The notes under the pieces were generated by a model. It was not told the DNA's origin. It saw only the letters and a list, made by a program, of their open reading frames with translations, and did not search any database. Both the position numbers and the translations under genes were made by a program. A stretch of 64,000 nt of DNA from Chlorobiaceae bacterium (lineage in GTDB: Bacteria; Bacteroidota; Chlorobiia; Chlorobiales; Chlorobiaceae), in contig JAAXWP010000004.1 of assembly GCA_013334925.1 (NCBI GenBank), positions 46,824 through 110,823 of the forward strand. The letters run 5' to 3'. Within the stretch, counting starts at the first letter, position 1; the number at the start of each line of letters is the position of its first letter. This document shows, piece after piece, positions 39,199 to 48,337 of this stretch.

Positions 39199-41437
39199 AT
39201 GTTTTTTTTTTAAGCTGACATCACGTTACCGGGCGGCATGGAGCAGTTTTCTTGCCGCCTGCCTCCTCCTGTCTGCAGCTACCCCCGTTTCAAGCGAATA
39301 TCTCATTGCGGCCGAAAAAAACCAGAAACCGGTACTTGTCGGCAGTATCAGCATTTCTGGCAACAGAGCGGTCACCACGGAAGAGATCAGGAGCATCATG
39401 TCCACCACGACCAGAAGCTCATTCCTGGGGACCGGACTCTTCGCGGGGGTTCAGCGCCCCTTCATTGCCGATGACTTCGAAAAAGACATAGAGCTGATCA
39501 GGAAACTCTATACGTACAAGGGTTTCTTCTCGGCTACCGTCGACACCACCATCGTTCGCAAAGACAACCGCAGAAAGGTCAACCTCTTCATCAAGGTCAC
39601 CGAAAACGCCCCCTCACGCATCGACGCCATCACCTATGCCGGCATCGATGCCCTGCCAGCCGATCTGAAGTCGAAATATACCTCCCAGAGCCGGCTGAAA
39701 ACCGGAGACATCTTTTCGGTCGAGAAGATCATCTCGGAGCGTGACCGGTCAGTCGATTTTTTCAAAGAGTATGGCTACGCACTGTTCCATCCTGACAGCA
39801 TCAGAATCAAGGTCGATACCACAAAGCTGAACGCTGGCGTACATCTTCGACTCAACCTGCCCGGCAAGGTCTCCTATGGACCGGTCAGGGTCGTCGTACA
39901 CCATCCGATCAGGAGAGACAACGAACAGAATTCGAAGAATTTCATGCGCGACAGCGTCGCCGTGACCATCTATGGCAGGCAGAAGTTTTCCGAAAAGATC
40001 TTCTCCCATTCGGTAGCCTATCGGCCAGGCCGGCTTTCACAGCATTCGCTCGAACAGCGCACCCTGCAGAACTTCGGCGCAACGAATCTCTTCTCCTCCA
40101 TTTCGATCGAAAACGATTCGCTCAGAAACGGGGTACTCTACACCACGGTCCATCTTGACCCGAGCCCCAAGCATCTGATCGAGCCAAAACTCCTTGTAGA
40201 CAACCGATACGGAGACCTCTTCGTCGGCAGCTCACTGGCGTACGAAAACAGGAATCTTTTCGGTGCAGGCCAGCAGTTCCGGCTCTCCGCCGAATTCGGC
40301 ACCCAAACATCTTCGAACAACAGCCTGCTCGAGAATCTCGACAAGAGCGACTACGACAAGGTGCGCCCGTACGAAATGAATATCACGGGCAACCTCGTCA
40401 TACCGGTGCTGAAAAAGCAGGGTTCGTTCTACACAGTCACCACGGAATATTCACAGTCCAAACTGCCGGTACTGCTTTCGAGCCGGAAAGGACTTATCAG
40501 AACCAGTTACAGTACAAGGCCAACACAGAACTCGCGACTCAATTTCGACTTCTTCGAGATCGAGCTTGCCCAGAAAGACTCCCTGCGCGGCTTCAGAAAA
40601 CTGTTCACCAACGAACTGGCGAGCAACATCGGCATCGATCCGAACGATGCCAGCGCCGTCAACAACGGAATCGACAGCCTGCTCCAGCGGCGGGTAAACC
40701 AGACCTTCAGGCTTCAGTACAACTACTCGAACCGCTACACCCCGTCGCCACTCAGAAAAACCACATGGAACTTCGCGGCGACCGCAGAAGAGTCCGGCAG
40801 CCTGTTCTGGCTGATCGACAAGTATGTCGACAAGACAAACCATGAAGGATTCACCGATTCAGATCCGCAGATCTTCGGAACAGCATACTCCCAGTACGTT
40901 AAGCTCGACACCCAGGTGTCGTTCGCCAAAGACCTCGCGCCTGACCGTCAGGTGGCGGGTCGGCTCAGCCTGGGGTGGATGAGCCCCTATGGCAAATCGA
41001 ACGCCACACCGGAAGATCGCCGCTTCTATGCCGGCGGAGCGAACAGCATGAGGGGTTGGGTATTCAATACACTCGGGCCGGGTAAAAGCACCAGCAAGGC
41101 CGCCTCGAACTTCGGAGCGGACATCAAGCTCGAACTGGGCATGGAGTACCGGCTGAAATTCTTCAAGTTCCTGGATCAGCCATCAGGCATCACCTTCTTC
41201 ACCGATATCGGCAATATCTGGGACCGTCAGGGCCCCTATGCACTGACCTTCAGATCCCTGACCGAGGACTTCGCCTGGGACGTTGGTGCCGGACTGCGAC
41301 TCGGTTCACCCATAGGGCCGTTCCGTTTCGATTTCGCCTGGAAGAAACATGATCCCTCGGCAGAGCAGCCCTGGAAGCTTATGGACTGGAGCCTGAAGAA
41401 CATGACCTTCAATTTTGGAATTGGAGAGGCATTTTGA
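39199..41437 (+). CDS. Omp85/BamA-TamA family outer-membrane protein, frame interrupted by T10 run
   Basis: Outer-membrane beta-barrel with N-terminal POTRA-type segments (VGSISISGNRAVTTEEIRSIM; a second near RIDAITYAGIDALPADLKSKY) and a C-terminal barrel with the Omp85 loop motif FYAGGANSMRGW and a last strand ending in Phe (FGIGEAF). It would insert or secrete outer-membrane proteins. The frame is continuous from 39212 to the stop at 41437, but the only sensible start, ATG 39199, is out of frame: after ATG come ten T. With nine T it would read MFFFKLTSRYRAAW and continue into a good signal peptide (FLAACLLLSAATPVSSE). Starting at the internal ATG 39398 would lose the signal and half the first POTRA. 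Possible phase variation, transcriptional slippage or sequencing error. Confidence 0.85.
39202..39211 (+). repeat. Homopolymer T10 directly after the Omp85 ATG
   Basis: Ten consecutive T follow the ATG at 39199-39201. It is the longest T-run I noticed in the window (others reach eight) and sits exactly where a change of one base switches the signal peptide and whole barrel in or out of frame. Confidence 0.9.
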
Positions 41438-41482
41438 TATTTAGCACCGTCTTTTTCCTTTAACCACAGCGCAGTAACCGAT

Positions 41483-42145
41483 ATGCCCGGCAAAACAACG
41501 CTCATTGCACCATCTATTCTTTCGGCGGATTTCTCCGACCTCAAAAGCGCGCTCAAGCTGGCCGAACAGGCCGGAGCGGACTGGATCCACTGCGACGTCA
41601 TGGACGGCGCATTCGTTCCCAACATCACCTTCGGACCGCTCATCGTCCAGGCGATCGCCAAGTGCACCAGCCTGGTGGTCGACACCCATCTGATGATCGA
41701 GGATCCCGATCGCTACATCGAGGACTTCATCAAAGCCGGTTCACACCAGATCACGGTGCACCAGGAGGCCTGCCCGCACCTGCATCGCACGGTACAGTTC
41801 ATCAGGAGCCTTGGGGCGAAAGCCGGCGTATCGGTCAACCCGGCGACTCCGCTGTCGGTGCTCGAAGAGGTCCTTCCCGATCTCGACCTCGTGCTGCTGA
41901 TGTCGGTCAACCCCGGATTCGGCGGTCAGAAATTCATCCCGTCGTCGATCGGCAAGATCGCTCGTCTCGACGCCATGCGCAAGGAGCTGAACCCGAATCT
42001 GGTCATTGCTGTCGATGGAGGCGTGACCGAGGAGAATGCCGCTGAACTCGCCGCGGCAGGCGCCGACGCACTGATCGCCGGCACAGCCTTTTTCAAGGCT
42101 CCCGACCCGGCAGCCGCCGCAAGGAAGATCAAAGGCCTCGCCTGA
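41483..42145 (+). CDS. rpe: Ribulose-phosphate 3-epimerase
   Basis: Interconverts ribulose-5-phosphate and xylulose-5-phosphate. TIM barrel, 220 residues, with APSILSADFSDL, WIHCDVMDGAFVPNITFGP (metal His and catalytic Asp), DTHLMIEDP, LMSVNPGFGGQKFIP and AVDGGVTEENA. Standard length, own terminator. It sits 46 bases after the Omp85 gene. Confidence 0.97.
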   Translation: MPGKTTLIAPSILSADFSDLKSALKLAEQAGADWIHCDVMDGAFVPNITFGPLIVQAIAKCTSLVVDTHLMIEDPDRYIEDFIKAGSHQITVHQEACPHLHRTVQFIRSLGAKAGVSVNPATPLSVLEEVLPDLDLVLLMSVNPGFGGQKFIPSSIGKIARLDAMRKELNPNLVIAVDGGVTEENAAELAAAGADALIAGTAFFKAPDPAAAARKIKGLA

Positions 42146-42157
42146 ACCCTGAATGAC

Positions 42158-42185
42158 AAAAGCCCCGGCTCGCCGGGGCTTTTAT
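42158..42185. terminator. Bidirectional terminator between rpe and trpC
   Basis: AGCCCCGGC and GCCGGGGCT form a 9-bp stem with a 2-base loop, A-run on the left and T-run on the right, serving the convergent rpe and possibly trpC. Confidence 0.88.
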
Positions 42186-42227
42186 GTTTTCTCTCTTTGC
42201 GACATCAGCTCTGGACTTGCCTGCGCC

Positions 42228-42272
42228 GTCCATCCTGTCCATTCAGTCTATTCAGTCCATTACGTCCATAAC
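42228..42272. repeat. Nonamer tandem repeat, five units
   Basis: Five consecutive 9-base units: GTCCATCCT, GTCCATTCA, GTCTATTCA, GTCCATTAC, GTCCATAAC. It lies between the rpe terminator and the trpC stop and shows the 9-base period of this family most clearly. Confidence 0.88.
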
Positions 42273-42286
42273 AGCCCGGCGCCCTT

Positions 42287-43063
42287 TCAAGGCCGCTGCC
42301 ATCCGAAGCTCTTCAGCTCCCGGCTCGTCAGGAGACCTTCGCCGATCAGCACGGCATCGAACGAAGCATCCTGCATCAGGCGGATATCTGCTGCCTGTTT
42401 AAGGCCACTTTCCGCCACGGAGATCACGCCATCCGGCATGGCTGCCCTGAGACGAACCGAAGTCTGGAGATCGACCGTGAAGTCCCTGAGATCGCGATTG
42501 TTGACCCCGATGATGCCAGCCCCCTGCTCGACGGCAATATCGAGCTCCTGCAGGTCATGCACCTCCACCAGGGCGTGAAGCCCCAGTTCGGCGAACAATT
42601 GCAGATAATCCTTGAGCTGAACCGGGTCGAGCGCCGCGACAATCAGCAGGGCCGCATCGGCCCCCATGAGGCGGGTATCGTAAATCTGGCTCTCGTCGAT
42701 AATGAAGTCCTTGCGGAGTACCGGAAGCGGAAAGGCTTTCGATACGGCCCTGAGGTAGTCGGGAGATCCCTGGAAATAGTCGCGGTCCGTCAGCACGGAG
42801 AAGGCCGAGGCACCAAGGGCCACATATTCGGCGGCCAGTTCGAGCGGCCTGAAATCCTCGACCAGCACACCACGGGAGGGCGACGCTTTCTTGATTTCCG
42901 AAATGAGCCTGATACCGCCATCGCAGCTTGTCAGCGCGGCACGGAAATCACGCGTCGGAGAAAGGTCGCAGGAGAGCTCGCGGTAACGGCGCTCCGGATC
43001 GTTTTTCCTGAGCGCCGCCACCTCTTCGGCTTTCGTCTGAAGAATCTTCGTCAGATAGGTCAT
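42287..43063 (-). CDS. trpC: Indole-3-glycerol phosphate synthase
   Basis: Tryptophan pathway enzyme, 258 residues, monofunctional TIM barrel. Conserved segments: [74 protein letters not shown] and SVAESGL. Its ATG overlaps the carB stop by four bases, coupling tryptophan synthesis to carbamoyl phosphate synthesis; no other trp gene is adjacent. Confidence 0.96.
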   Translation of the reverse strand: MTYLTKILQTKAEEVAALRKNDPERRYRELSCDLSPTRDFRAALTSCDGGIRLISEIKKASPSRGVLVEDFRPLELAAEYVALGASAFSVLTDRDYFQGSPDYLRAVSKAFPLPVLRKDFIIDESQIYDTRLMGADAALLIVAALDPVQLKDYLQLFAELGLHALVEVHDLQELDIAVEQGAGIIGVNNRDLRDFTVDLQTSVRLRAAMPDGVISVAESGLKQAADIRLMQDASFDAVLIGEGLLTSRELKSFGWQRP

Positions 43064-44547
43064 GACTCGCTGTCTGCGGCTGCCATTTCACGAAGTTCAC
43101 CTTCGAACTCGACAATCTGACGGATGTTGTCGAGGAACCATGGATCGATGCCGGTGGACTGGTGCACCTCTTCGACGGTCGCACCTGCCTGGAATGCATA
43201 GCGGAGATAGAACATGCGATCGGCCTTCGGGATCCTGATCTTCTCGAGCAGATCCTCCTTGGCGAACTGACGCTGCTGCTGGGTCATGTCGATGACGTTC
43301 ATGATATCCTTGCCATCGCAGCCGAGTCCGGCACGCCCGATCTCGAGGCCACGCAGCGACTTCTGCAGCGCCTCCCTGAAGTTACGTCCGAACGCCATGA
43401 CCTCGCCCACCGACTTCATCTGTACACCGAGACGTGAATCGACGTTCTTGAACTTCTCGAAATCCCAGCGGGGAACCTTCACGACACAGTAGTCGATCGA
43501 CGGCTCGAAGCTGGCCGGAGTGGACTTGGTGATGTCGTTCATGATCTCGTCGAGCGTATAACCGACGGCAAGCTTGGCAGCCACCTTGGCAATCGGGAAG
43601 CCGGTAGCCTTCGAGGCGAGCGCGGAGCTCCTCGACACCCTCGGGTTCATCTCGATGACGACGATGCGGCCATCTGCCGGGTTGATGGAGAACTGGATGT
43701 TGCTGCCACCGGTTTCAACGCCGATTTCGCGGATGATCTTGATGGATGCGTCGCGAAGCTCCTGATACTGGCGGTCGGTGAGCGTCTGGGCCGGTGCGAC
43801 CGTGATGCTGTCGCCGGTGTGAACACCCATCGGATCGACGTTCTCGATCGAGCAGACAATGATGACGTTGTCGGCCAGGTCGCGGATCACCTCGAGTTCA
43901 TACTCCTTCCAGCCGTTGAGACTCTCCTCGACGAGCACCTCGCCTATCGGGCTCTCTGCGAGGCCACGTCGCACGACGTCGTAGTAGTCGGCCTTGGTCT
44001 CGGCGAATCCACCGCCGGTGCCACCCAGGGTGAAGGAGGGACGTATGACGATCGGCAGGCCGATCTCTTCGAGAGCCTCCTTCGCCTCTTTCTCGTTACG
44101 CACAAAGAAACCTTTGGCCATCTGGAGGCCGATCTTCTTCATGGCGTCACTGAAAAACTCGCGGTTCTCGGCCTTGCGGATGGCGCGAAGCTTGGCGCCG
44201 ATCAGCTCGACACCATGGCGCTCGAGAACACCTGACTCGGCAAGCTTGACCGCTGTGTTCAGCGCCGTCTGACCGCCCATGGTAGGCAGCAGGGCATCGG
44301 GCTTTTCCTTCTCGATGATCTTGCGGACATAATCCGGAGTGATGGGTTCGATATAGGTCGCATCGGCAAAATCGACATCGGTCATGATGGTGGCCGGGTT
44401 GCTGTTGACCAGAATGACCCGATAACCATCTTCCTTGAGTGCCCGGCATGCCTGGGTACCCGAATAATCGAACTCGCAGGCCTGCCCGATGACAATGGGG
44501 CCAGCCCCAATCACTAAAATCGACTTGATATCCTCACGTTTTGGCAC
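43060..44547 (-). CDS. carB: Carbamoyl-phosphate synthase large subunit, one half only (split gene)
   Basis: 495 residues, less than half of the usual 1,070 or so. It contains one ATP-grasp unit with [19 protein letters not shown] near the N-terminus, the ATP-grasp loop [12 protein letters not shown], the metal site [13 protein letters not shown], and an oligomerisation-type tail ([15 protein letters not shown]). The N-terminus and [13 protein letters not shown] match the amino-terminal carboxyphosphate half of CarB. There is no frameshifted second half beside it, since trpC follows directly. A split carB is known in some archaea and thermophiles; the second half must be elsewhere. Confidence 0.9.
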   Translation of the reverse strand: MPKREDIKSILVIGAGPIVIGQACEFDYSGTQACRALKEDGYRVILVNSNPATIMTDVDFADATYIEPITPDYVRKIIEKEKPDALLPTMGGQTALNTAVKLAESGVLERHGVELIGAKLRAIRKAENREFFSDAMKKIGLQMAKGFFVRNEKEAKEALEEIGLPIVIRPSFTLGGTGGGFAETKADYYDVVRRGLAESPIGEVLVEESLNGWKEYELEVIRDLADNVIIVCSIENVDPMGVHTGDSITVAPAQTLTDRQYQELRDASIKIIREIGVETGGSNIQFSINPADGRIVVIEMNPRVSRSSALASKATGFPIAKVAAKLAVGYTLDEIMNDITKSTPASFEPSIDYCVVKVPRWDFEKFKNVDSRLGVQMKSVGEVMAFGRNFREALQKSLRGLEIGRAGLGCDGKDIMNVIDMTQQQRQFAKEDLLEKIRIPKADRMFYLRYAFQAGATVEEVHQSTGIDPWFLDNIRQIVEFEGELREMAAADSES

Positions 44548-44641
44548 AGTTCTTCCGCGTTTAAATCTTGGTGTAAGCTTTCACGTACCGTAATGTACAA
44601 AATTATTCCCTAGTTCCCGACAGGGCGGAGGGCTGGAGAAT

Positions 44642-44668
44642 GGGCCCCATGGGTCTTATAGGTCTTAT
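44642..44668. repeat. Nonamer repeat, three units
   Basis: GGGCCCCAT, GGGTCTTAT, AGGTCTTAT in tandem. GGGTCTTAT also occurs at 27853. It lies 31 bases from the heptamer array at 44700-44741. Confidence 0.82.
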
Positions 44669-44699
44669 GGGTTGAAACGAAAATCCCCCTCATTTCAAC

Positions 44700-44741
44700 T
44701 CATCATTCATAACTCATCACTCATAACTCATCACTCATCAC
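44700..44741. repeat. Heptamer tandem array within the JAMM gene 3' end
   Basis: Six 7-base units (TCATCAT, TCATAAC, TCATCAC and variants). Read on the minus strand they encode the last residues of the JAMM protein (VMSDEL) and provide its TGA. Confidence 0.88.
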
Positions 44742-45161
44742 CCTGATATGCTCCTGGTGAAATCCCCCGGAATCCCTTCTGAGCCACGAGGTAACCTCGC
44801 GCGGCACACCATTGTACAGCGAAATGATGATCATGGAGTGGCCCGGACGGGCGAAATCGATATCGTGCCTCGACGGAATCGCCGAAGAGTTGATATGCGA
44901 ATGGTATGAACCTACGATCGCGAGCCCGAGACTCTGGGCCTCATACTCCACCTCTTCGTACTCCCGGAAAGAGATTTCGAAACTGGTCTCCCGGCCATAA
45001 AACAGATCGTTCCGGCACGGAGCGACCTCCATCACGATGTTGTCGATATTGCCGCGGTGATCGACGATCTTCCTGCCGACAAGCAACCCACAGCACTCGT
45101 AAGGATGCTCCAGGACCGCCTTTTCCTGTATGATTTCGAACTTTCTGCGAGGAAGTTTCAT
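44721..45161 (-). CDS. JAMM/MPN+ metalloprotease family protein
   Basis: 146-residue Mov34/MPN domain with the full zinc motif: Glu near the N-terminus (HPYECCGLLVG) and HSH(x7)S(xx)D in YHSHINSSAIPSRHDID, so it is probably an active isopeptidase or peptidase. Prokaryotic members cleave ubiquitin-like or sulfur-carrier proteins, or act in cysteine and molybdopterin pathways. No ThiF-like E1 or ubiquitin-like protein is nearby. The last residues VMSDEL and stop are made of heptamer repeat units. 30 bases downstream of purD on the same strand. Confidence 0.9.
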   Translation of the reverse strand: MKLPRRKFEIIQEKAVLEHPYECCGLLVGRKIVDHRGNIDNIVMEVAPCRNDLFYGRETSFEISFREYEEVEYEAQSLGLAIVGSYHSHINSSAIPSRHDIDFARPGHSMIIISLYNGVPREVTSWLRRDSGGFHQEHIRVMSDEL

Positions 45162-45191
45162 TGCACACTGCTCAAAGATGTACTGATCTTG

Positions 45192-46469
45192 TCAGAGAGC
45201 TTTGGCGCCGATATCACGGCGGTAACAGGCTCCTTCGAAACGGATCATGCCGATTCCTGCGTAAGCCCGGTCAAGCGCCTCCCTGAGATTGCCGCCAAGG
45301 GCTGTCACCGACAGGACCCTTCCACCTGAAGTCACCAGGCGCTCACCATCCTGCTTCGTCCCCGCATGGAACACCATCAGGCCCTCGACATCGGCCACCG
45401 AAGGATCGATGGAGACCTCCCGACCGGTCTCGTAAGCGTCGGGATAGCCGGCCGAAGCCATGACGACCGTAGCCCCCGCCCCTGCGTGCATCTCGAACGG
45501 TACCGTATCGAGACCGCCATCGACACTCGCCATGAGCGCATCGACGAAATCGCTCTTCAGCATCGGCAGCACCACCTGGGTCTCGGGATCGCCGAGACGG
45601 GCATTGAACTCGACCACCGAAGGCTCGACACCATCGATCATGAGACCAACATAGAGGAACCCGGTGTAAGGATAGCCTTCGGCTTTCATGCCGTCGAGCG
45701 TCGGACGAATGATCCGCTCTTCGACCTTCTGCATGACTTCGGGCGTGACGATCGGCGCCGGGGTGTAAGCACCCATGCCACCGGTGTTCTTGCCGGTATC
45801 GCCCTCACCGATACGCTTGTGGTCCTGGGCAGAGAGGAACAGGCGGTAGTCGCGCCCATCCGTAAGCGCGAAGACGCTGGCCTCCTGGCCTTTCAGAAAC
45901 CCTTCGATCACCACTTCGTCCGCAGCATCGCCGAAGATCCTGTTCTCGAAAAACTCGTGGATCGCCTCGAGAGACTCCTCGCGGGTCATGGCCACAACCA
46001 CGCCCTTGCCGGCGCAGAGACCGCTCGCCTTGATGACCTGCGGAAAAGAGCCGCACGATTCGAGGTAAGTTTTCGCATCGGCATATTCACGGAACACACG
46101 GTACTCAGCCGTGGGAATACCCTGACGTCGCATGAAATCCTTGGCGAACACCTTGCTGGTTTCGAGTCTCGAAGCCTCCATCGTTGGTCCGACGACCCGC
46201 TTTCCCGCAGACCGGAACCGGTTGACGACACCGACTTCGAGCGGCTGCTCCGGACCGACGATTGTGAGTTCTATCTGCTCCCTGTCGACAAGCTCGAGCA
46301 GTGCATCGACATCGGTGGCCTTGACAGGTACGTTGACGACCCTGTCGCCCATCATGGCCGTACCACCGTTTCCCGGTGCGACGAAAACCTTCGAAACTTT
46401 CGCGTTGCGCAGCACGGCCCAGGCCATGGCGTGTTCCCTGGCACCGCTGCCGATGATCAGAATATTCAT
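45192..46469 (-). CDS. purD: Phosphoribosylamine-glycine ligase
   Basis: GAR synthetase of purine synthesis, ATP-grasp fold, 425 residues. MNILIIGSGAREHAMAWAV at the N-terminus, the signature GDPETQVVLPML preceded by VEFNARL, and KASGLCAGKGVVVA are all present. First gene of a minus-strand pair with the JAMM protein. Confidence 0.97.
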   Translation of the reverse strand: MNILIIGSGAREHAMAWAVLRNAKVSKVFVAPGNGGTAMMGDRVVNVPVKATDVDALLELVDREQIELTIVGPEQPLEVGVVNRFRSAGKRVVGPTMEASRLETSKVFAKDFMRRQGIPTAEYRVFREYADAKTYLESCGSFPQVIKASGLCAGKGVVVAMTREESLEAIHEFFENRIFGDAADEVVIEGFLKGQEASVFALTDGRDYRLFLSAQDHKRIGEGDTGKNTGGMGAYTPAPIVTPEVMQKVEERIIRPTLDGMKAEGYPYTGFLYVGLMIDGVEPSVVEFNARLGDPETQVVLPMLKSDFVDALMASVDGGLDTVPFEMHAGAGATVVMASAGYPDAYETGREVSIDPSVADVEGLMVFHAGTKQDGERLVTSGGRVLSVTALGGNLREALDRAYAGIGMIRFEGACYRRDIGAKAL

Positions 46470-46803
46470 GTTGACGTGTGGAGCAATGGCCTCGAAACCA
46501 CCGGTGGTTTGTCGGCGCGGATTGTTAAATTACACCCGGCTGAATGCTGGAAGTATATAATGCATGAAGCATCAAAAAAGCAATTAAAAAAATTCAGGCC
46601 TGAAAACCTCGACGGTATGCATGGCCGCCCGGAATTCCCTCAATAAAAGCTGGCCATCGGTCGAACGGACCTGACCTCATCCGGACCCCTGAAATCCGGT
46701 TACCAGTCTCTCCGGAACGACATCAATGAACTTGAAACCCGTCTTCGCGGCAACGATGGCGTTATCGGGCGCAAGGCTTCCGGATACAATCCAGTAACGC
46801 CAA
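46470..46803. other. Intergenic region between divergent purD and GT25
   Basis: 334 bases. AT-rich near 46540-46600, where promoters for both directions could lie. Minus-strand frame 46677-46877 overlaps the GT25 start and has no family resemblance I know. I see no repeat or RNA. Confidence 0.4.
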
Positions 46804-47544
46804 ATGTCAGATCTCCCCATCCAGGTTATCAGCCTCGGCACAGCATCGGACCGTCGCCGGGAGTTCGCCCGAAACAATTCGCACCTCGATTATGCGTTTG
46901 TCGACGCCGTCGACGGTCGTAGCCTCACTGAAGCATCGATCCGTGCATCGGGCCTGTTCGGGGAGCGATTGCAGTTCTCTCCCGGTGCTTACGGCTGCGC
47001 CATGTCACATCTGACGCTGTGGGAAAAGGCGATCAGTGAAAACCGGCCGGTAACGGTCGCTGAAGATGATGCCATTTTCCGGCTCGATTTCGAAGAACGG
47101 TCCCGGCAATTGCTCGAAGAACTTCCTGAGGAGTGGGATTTCGTGCTCTGGGGCTGGAACTTCGATTCGTTCCTCTCGTTACGCGTCTTGCCAGGAATCT
47201 CCCCGGCTGTGGTCTTTTTCAACCAGGAGCAGCTGCGCAAGGCAACTGCTGAATTCCAGCAACTCAGTGACCGGACGACGCCCCTGCGCCTGGAACACGT
47301 GTTCGGCATCCCGGCATACTCGATCAGTCCGCGAGGTGCGAGAAAATTCAAATCCCGCTGTTTTCCGGTGCCTGCCCGCGACCTCGATCTGCCGCTGTTC
47401 GGCAAACGCCTTCCGAACACCGGCATAGACATCACCATGAACTTCGTTTACCGGGAGAGCGATGCATTCTGCTGCTTTCCGCCTCTCGTCGTCAGCAGAA
47501 ACGATCACGCCAGCTCTTCGATCCAGACTCCGCAATCAAGGTGA
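46804..47544 (+). CDS. Glycosyltransferase family 25 (LPS biosynthesis type)
   Basis: 246 residues. IQVISLGTASDRRREF at the start, GAYGCAMSHLTLWEKAI and VTVAEDDAIF (the metal-binding ED motif) identify GT25, whose members add galactose or other sugars to lipooligosaccharide. The neighbours downstream are an acyltransferase and lpxK, so a role in the LPS core or a glycolipid is likely. The C-terminus is normal. Confidence 0.88.
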   Translation: MSDLPIQVISLGTASDRRREFARNNSHLDYAFVDAVDGRSLTEASIRASGLFGERLQFSPGAYGCAMSHLTLWEKAISENRPVTVAEDDAIFRLDFEERSRQLLEELPEEWDFVLWGWNFDSFLSLRVLPGISPAVVFFNQEQLRKATAEFQQLSDRTTPLRLEHVFGIPAYSISPRGARKFKSRCFPVPARDLDLPLFGKRLPNTGIDITMNFVYRESDAFCCFPPLVVSRNDHASSSIQTPQSR

Positions 47545-47707
47545 TCGGGCTGGCCCGCCGTCGGAATGACCGGTAGTGAAAACCGGCTCCGGTTTGTCCT
47601 GGCGATATATTAAATTGATGCAGACTGATCAGTTAAACCCGGGTAACCCATCCGAAAGCGGGCTCGATGCCGATACGGCACCTGCCGCTTGACCATTTCG
47701 AGACCGC

Positions 47708-48337
47708 ATGTCGACAAAAAAATCAATCCTCCTCAACATCGGGACACTTCTGCTGCCCCTGTTCCTGAAACTGCTCTTCTCGACGCTGCGCATCGACATC
47801 GTCAAAAAAGAGTCCGGACTTCCCGACAGATCCCGGGGTCTCATGTTCGCCTTCTGGCACGGGCAGATGATCACCGGCTGGCTGCTCGCAAAGCGCCTGT
47901 TCCCGGATACCATCCCATCAGCCGTGGTAAGTCTCTCACCGGATGGCCAGATTCTTTCGGATGCCCTCGAAAAACTGGACTTTGAGCTCATCAGAGGCTC
48001 CAGCTCCCGGGGTCGTGACGATGTCAAGGCCGGGATCGCCGAACGACTCCGGAACAGTGGGCTCGTCGCCATCACCCCGGACGGTCCGCGCGGACCGATT
48101 CATCGGTTCAAGTACGGCACGCTCAGACTGGCATCCGAACACCGGACACCAATCCTGTTCGCCGACATATCCCATGAAAAGGCCAGCAAACTGAGAAGCT
48201 GGGACCAGTTCGAAATCCCGATGCCATTCAGCAGGGTCAGGGTCACCCTGCACCGGATCGATGTACCGGTATTCTCTTCGGAAGAGGAGTTGAGGGCATT
48301 CGCCAACCAGCTTTCAGACCGGTACACCCATGCCTGA
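47708..48337 (+). CDS. DUF374 lysophospholipid acyltransferase family protein
   Basis: 209 residues. One N-terminal hydrophobic segment (LLPLFLKLLFSTLRI), the FAFWHGQMITGWL block that takes the place of the HxxxxD acyltransferase motif, VSLSPDGQI, RGSSSRG, and the TPDGPRGP segment define this LpxL-like family. It overlaps lpxK by eight bases, so it probably acts in lipid A acylation or core assembly. Confidence 0.9.
   Translation: MSTKKSILLNIGTLLLPLFLKLLFSTLRIDIVKKESGLPDRSRGLMFAFWHGQMITGWLLAKRLFPDTIPSAVVSLSPDGQILSDALEKLDFELIRGSSSRGRDDVKAGIAERLRNSGLVAITPDGPRGPIHRFKYGTLRLASEHRTPILFADISHEKASKLRSWDQFEIPMPFSRVRVTLHRIDVPVFSSEEELRAFANQLSDRYTHA

Noticed and set aside
46677..46877. 66-codon minus-strand frame overlapping the GT25 start
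   Set aside because: No family features and it conflicts with the start of the well-supported GT25 gene.
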